A DNA stretch of 7,673 bases from Deltaproteobacteria bacterium (GTDB lineage: Bacteria; Desulfobacterota; Desulfobacteria; C00003060; C00003106). Every line of letters begins with the position of its first letter. Within the stretch, counting starts at the first letter, position 1. The notes under the pieces were generated by a model. That model made no database searches and was not told where the DNA came from. It saw only the letters and a program-made list of their open reading frames with translations. The stretch covers positions 1 to 7,673 of the forward strand of contig JAFDAE010000159.1 in the NCBI GenBank assembly GCA_019314005.1, written 5' to 3'. Positions 5,140 through 7,673 of this stretch are shown here, piece after piece. A program made the position numbers and the translations under genes.

Positions 5140-6444
5140 CTAAGAGGCCAGGTATTGTTCAATACTCATGGCTATTGTGTCGAAGATTTGGCGGAATTCG
5201 GCTTCATCGCGCTCTAACAAGGTAATCCGAAACCCTTGAATCGTCGTGCTGAAAGAAGACAGGGGCACTACGCAGATGCCGGTAGATGCAAGGAGATAGT
5301 AGACAAATCGTTTGTCAGGGGCAACATTCGGGCCGCTTATGAGTTTTTCCACCAGCTCTCTGACCGCTTTATTCTCTACAGTTAGGGTCTGCTCCCCGTT
5401 TACCTTCCCTTCTTCAAAGGCAACGCTCATATAAAAAGCGCCGTTAGTGCGATTTGCGATGATTCCCGGAATATTTTTGAGGCGTTCGTACGCGATATTG
5501 GAAAATTTCTCGTATCGACGTTTTCGTTCCTCTAGGTAAACAGGGTATTCAGGATGTGTGAGTAGCTTCGGAATTGCCTTTTGAGGCAAGGTTGTTGAAC
5601 ACACTTCAACCATTTTTGCGTTCAGCACGCTATTTACGTACTGAGCGAACACTGGATCTTTGTCATCATTATATACTTCGATCCACCCACAGCGCGCGCC
5701 AGGCCAGGGAGCTTCTTTGGAGATCCCTTTCATTGAAATGGCGGGCACATCACCGATAATATCAGAAATTGGTCGTGTTTTTTGACCATTGTAAATGATA
5801 TTTTGATAGACTTCATCGCAAATAATGAATAAGTCCATCTTTTTGGCAAAAGCGATTATTTCCCTCAGTATATCTTCCGGATAGACGGCGCCTGTTGGAT
5901 TGTCGGGGTTAATGATCAAAATCCCCGCTACAGCCGGATTATATTTTATCCTCTTGCGAAGATCTTCCAGGTCAGGGTACCAGTTGTTCTGGGGATCAAG
6001 AGCATAGCAGACCGGTGGAGCTCCGGCATGAGCCGCTTCAGCAGATGAATGAGTGGAATATGTTGGCGAAGGCCCCAGGACCCTTGCAGTACGTTTCAAC
6101 AAACCATAGATCTTGTTAATGGCGTCTCCCAAACCATTGAAAAAGATGATATCATCAGGAGTGATTTGCACTCCTCCGCGGCTGTTGGTTTGCGCGGCAA
6201 TGAACTCCCGCGTTTCTAACAACCCGCGTGTCGGGCAGTATCCGTAAGTGCAATCGTCCATGGCCAGATCGGCGACAATCTGTTTCATCCACTGCGGTAT
6301 TTTCTCTCCCTTTGCCACGGGATCGCCGATATTTTCCATGTTGGTCTTGATGCCGAGCTTTTGCATTTTTTCGGCTACGTTGACAATATTCCGTATTTCA
6401 TAGGTGAGTTCTCCCGCGCCAATATGAACGATGTCAGTTCTCAT
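5140..6444 (-). CDS. Class I/II pyridoxal-phosphate aminotransferase
   Basis: A 434-residue cytoplasmic PLP enzyme of fold type I that should transfer an amino group between an amino acid and a 2-oxo acid. Key sites are all present: GPSPTYS with Y129 stacking near the cofactor, N179-P-D-N-P-T-G185 (N182 binds PLP), D210-E-V-Y213, the Schiff-base lysine K243 in GISKEAPWPGARCGW with R251, and R406 in GFRITLL, which should bind the substrate carboxylate. The N-terminal part has the YGYCPTRGLLETREFIA segment typical of aspartate/alanine aminotransferases. The length is slightly above the usual 390-410, due to an extension of about ten residues at the start and an insertion around 343-380. The ATG at 6444 is preceded by AAAGGAAA (6447-6454 on the minus strand). 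It is convergent with the flavoprotein and 145 bases downstream of the kinase gene. Substrate specificity cannot be read from the sequence. Confidence 0.9.
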   Translation of the reverse strand: MRTDIVHIGAGELTYEIRNIVNVAEKMQKLGIKTNMENIGDPVAKGEKIPQWMKQIVADLAMDDCTYGYCPTRGLLETREFIAAQTNSRGGVQITPDDIIFFNGLGDAINKIYGLLKRTARVLGPSPTYSTHSSAEAAHAGAPPVCYALDPQNNWYPDLEDLRKRIKYNPAVAGILIINPDNPTGAVYPEDILREIIAFAKKMDLFIICDEVYQNIIYNGQKTRPISDIIGDVPAISMKGISKEAPWPGARCGWIEVYNDDKDPVFAQYVNSVLNAKMVEVCSTTLPQKAIPKLLTHPEYPVYLEERKRRYEKFSNIAYERLKNIPGIIANRTNGAFYMSVAFEEGKVNGEQTLTVENKAVRELVEKLISGPNVAPDKRFVYYLLASTGICVVPLSSFSTTIQGFRITLLERDEAEFRQIFDTIAMSIEQYLAS

Positions 6445-6464
6445 TGTTTCCTTTCTTGAAAGTG

Positions 6465-6513
6465 TGTTGTGTATGTTGTGTAATTACGTAACACCAGCTA
6501 TTTTATCAGTCAA
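6465..6513 (-). promoter_or_regulatory. Candidate promoter and tandem repeats upstream of the aminotransferase
   Basis: On the minus strand TTGACT (6508-6513) is a good -35 hexamer; the best-spaced -10, TACGTA (6485-6490, 17-base spacer), is weak. Overlapping it is the 8-bp palindrome TTACGTAA (6484-6491). Between this and the gene are two perfect tandem 9-mers on the plus strand, TGTTGTGTA at 6465-6473 and 6474-6482. These could be operator half-sites, but no regulator is identified. Confidence 0.35.
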
Positions 6514-6589
6514 TAGAAAAAGAGACGCGAAAAGCTCACTCCTATTGCTGTTTTAAACCCGACCTTTTTGGCCTTTAGATACCAAGGGC

Positions 6590-7673
6590 CTATGTGCCCC
6601 TGTCAGGCTTCAATATTGCTCGTATCTTGTTACTAAGTTCAAGAAGGGTGAAGGGTTTGTGAATGGAATCGAGCATCCCCTCACTTAATATTTCCTGAGT
6701 CTGTTTGCACTCTCCAAAGCCGGTTGCTAATAGTACTTTTGCGTTAGGATCGATACTTCTTATCTCCCGAAACGCTTCCAGGCCGTTCATTACGGGCATG
6801 TTCATGTCCAGGATGATCATGTCAATTGTCCGGCCGTCTGCGATTGCAGATTTATATGCCTCTATTCCATCCAGTCCATTGGATGCCAGGATCGTATTGT
6901 ATCCAAGTTCCTCTAATGCAGTTTCAAGAAAATCGAGCACTATTTCTTCATCATCTACTGCTAAAATTGTCTCGCTCCCTTTGCATAGATCACCACACTC
7001 CTCGTCGATCTCTTCTTTTGCGATCTCTTTTCCTAAGATCGGCAGATAAATATGAAAAGTTGTTCCACGTTCCGTTACGCTGGAACACGTGATATGTCCG
7101 TGATGGCTCTTTACAATACCGTAGACCATTGCCAAACCTAATCCGGTTCCTTTTCCGACTTGCTTAGTGGTAAAAAACGGCTCAAATATATGGTCTATGG
7201 TATCTTTATCTATTCCTTCACCTGTATCAGAGACAGTAATGAGAAGATAATCTCCAGGTTTTGCCTCCGGCTGATTATGGCAATATGCTTCATCAAGTAT
7301 AGTATTTTCGGTTTTGATAGTCAGGGTCCCACCTTCCGGCATGGCATCGTTTGCGTTAATTCCCAGGTTGATTAACATCTGCCCGATTTGGGAAGGATTG
7401 GCATTGGTAATTTTCAGGTCTTGTGCAAGTTGAACATCGATCTGAGTTGTCTTGGGGATTGTATGCTGGAGGAGTTCCTTTACATGAAGCACCTCAGTAT
7501 TGATGTCCATTGGCTGCAATTTGCCTTCTGCCTTGCGACTGAGCGTTAAGAGTTGATGGGTGTGTTCCGCCGCCCTTTTCGCGGAATGTTCGATCTGTTC
7601 GAGCCTCTTTCGTTGCGTGCTATTGATCGTTTTATCCATTAACATGAGTTGCGCGTAGCCATGTATTCCCTGC
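6590..7673 (-). CDS. Hybrid sensor histidine kinase with C-terminal receiver domain, N-terminus beyond the window
   Basis: The last part of a two-component signalling protein. The frame stays open to the right edge: upstream of the internal methionine at 7645 it reads [14 protein letters not shown], which is the segment just after the H-D-F-N-N-L-L phosphoacceptor box of HisKA kinases, so the true start and the phosphorylated histidine lie outside. Numbering from that methionine, the second HisKA helix is about 11-40. The HATPase follows: N-box [14 protein letters not shown] at 93-106, DTGEG at 140-144, FEPFF at 154-158, and [15 protein letters not shown] at 164-178. After a short acidic linker, the receiver domain (about 225-347) has the acidic pair D231-D232, the phosphorylation aspartate D280 in LDMNMP, the switch threonine T308 and K330 in HKPF. 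A receiver after the catalytic domain suggests internal phosphorelay or feedback. The signal sensed depends on the missing N-terminus. No target gene is evident nearby. Confidence 0.92.
   Translation of the reverse strand, partial: QGIHGYAQLMLMDKTINSTQRKRLEQIEHSAKRAAEHTHQLLTLSRKAEGKLQPMDINTEVLHVKELLQHTIPKTTQIDVQLAQDLKITNANPSQIGQMLINLGINANDAMPEGGTLTIKTENTILDEAYCHNQPEAKPGDYLLITVSDTGEGIDKDTIDHIFEPFFTTKQVGKGTGLGLAMVYGIVKSHHGHITCSSVTERGTTFHIYLPILGKEIAKEEIDEECGDLCKGSETILAVDDEEIVLDFLETALEELGYNTILASNGLDGIEAYKSAIADGRTIDMIILDMNMPVMNGLEAFREIRSIDPNAKVLLATGFGECKQTQEILSEGMLDSIHKPFTLLELSNKIRAILKPDRGT

Noticed and set aside
6555..6597. GGCC-containing inverted repeat after the kinase gene as a terminator
   Set aside because: The stem is short and bulged, and no T tract follows on the minus strand.

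Overview
The window reads as a piece of a Gram-negative, probably anaerobic or environmental bacterial chromosome of moderate G+C. An outer-membrane porin of the OprO/OprP type shows that there is an outer membrane. The mix of that porin, a geranylgeranyl-reductase-family flavoprotein and a PAS/HisKA-type hybrid kinase, with repeat-rich intergenic DNA, would suit a Desulfobacterota-like (deltaproteobacterial) genome. That placement is an inference from gene style, not a proof.

Layout. Bases 1-422 hold the end of a HigB-type toxin and a complete HigA antitoxin (+). Bases 471-640 carry a frameshifted scrap of a hydantoinase B/oxoprolinase C-terminus (+), overlapping a perfect hairpin that probably terminates transcription. 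Bases 637-1839 encode an OprO/P-like porin (-). The divergent gap 1840-2333 has no gene but is full of structure: a hairpin flanked by 10-bp direct repeats, then two identical 44-bp repeats, each with a good sigma-70-like promoter, bracketing a 117-bp imperfect palindrome. Bases 2334-4987 are a two-gene unit (+): a polytopic membrane protein related to CPBP/CAAX-protease (Abi) proteins with altered catalytic motifs and a C-terminal soluble beta-rich domain, then a geranylgeranyl-reductase-family FAD enzyme. A palindromic repeat fills the convergent gap 4988-5139. Bases 5140-6444 are a class I/II PLP aminotransferase (-), and 6590-7673 are a hybrid histidine kinase/receiver protein (-) whose N-terminus lies beyond the right edge.

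How the genes work together. HigBA is a self-contained toxin-antitoxin pair. The most interesting unit is the membrane protein plus flavoprotein pair: one belongs to a superfamily that includes the protease acting on prenylated proteins, and the other to a family that reduces prenyl chains. A shared role in isoprenoid or lipid modification is a testable guess. The porin, aminotransferase and kinase look like separate transcription units. No CRISPR array, tRNA, rRNA or intact transposase gene was seen.
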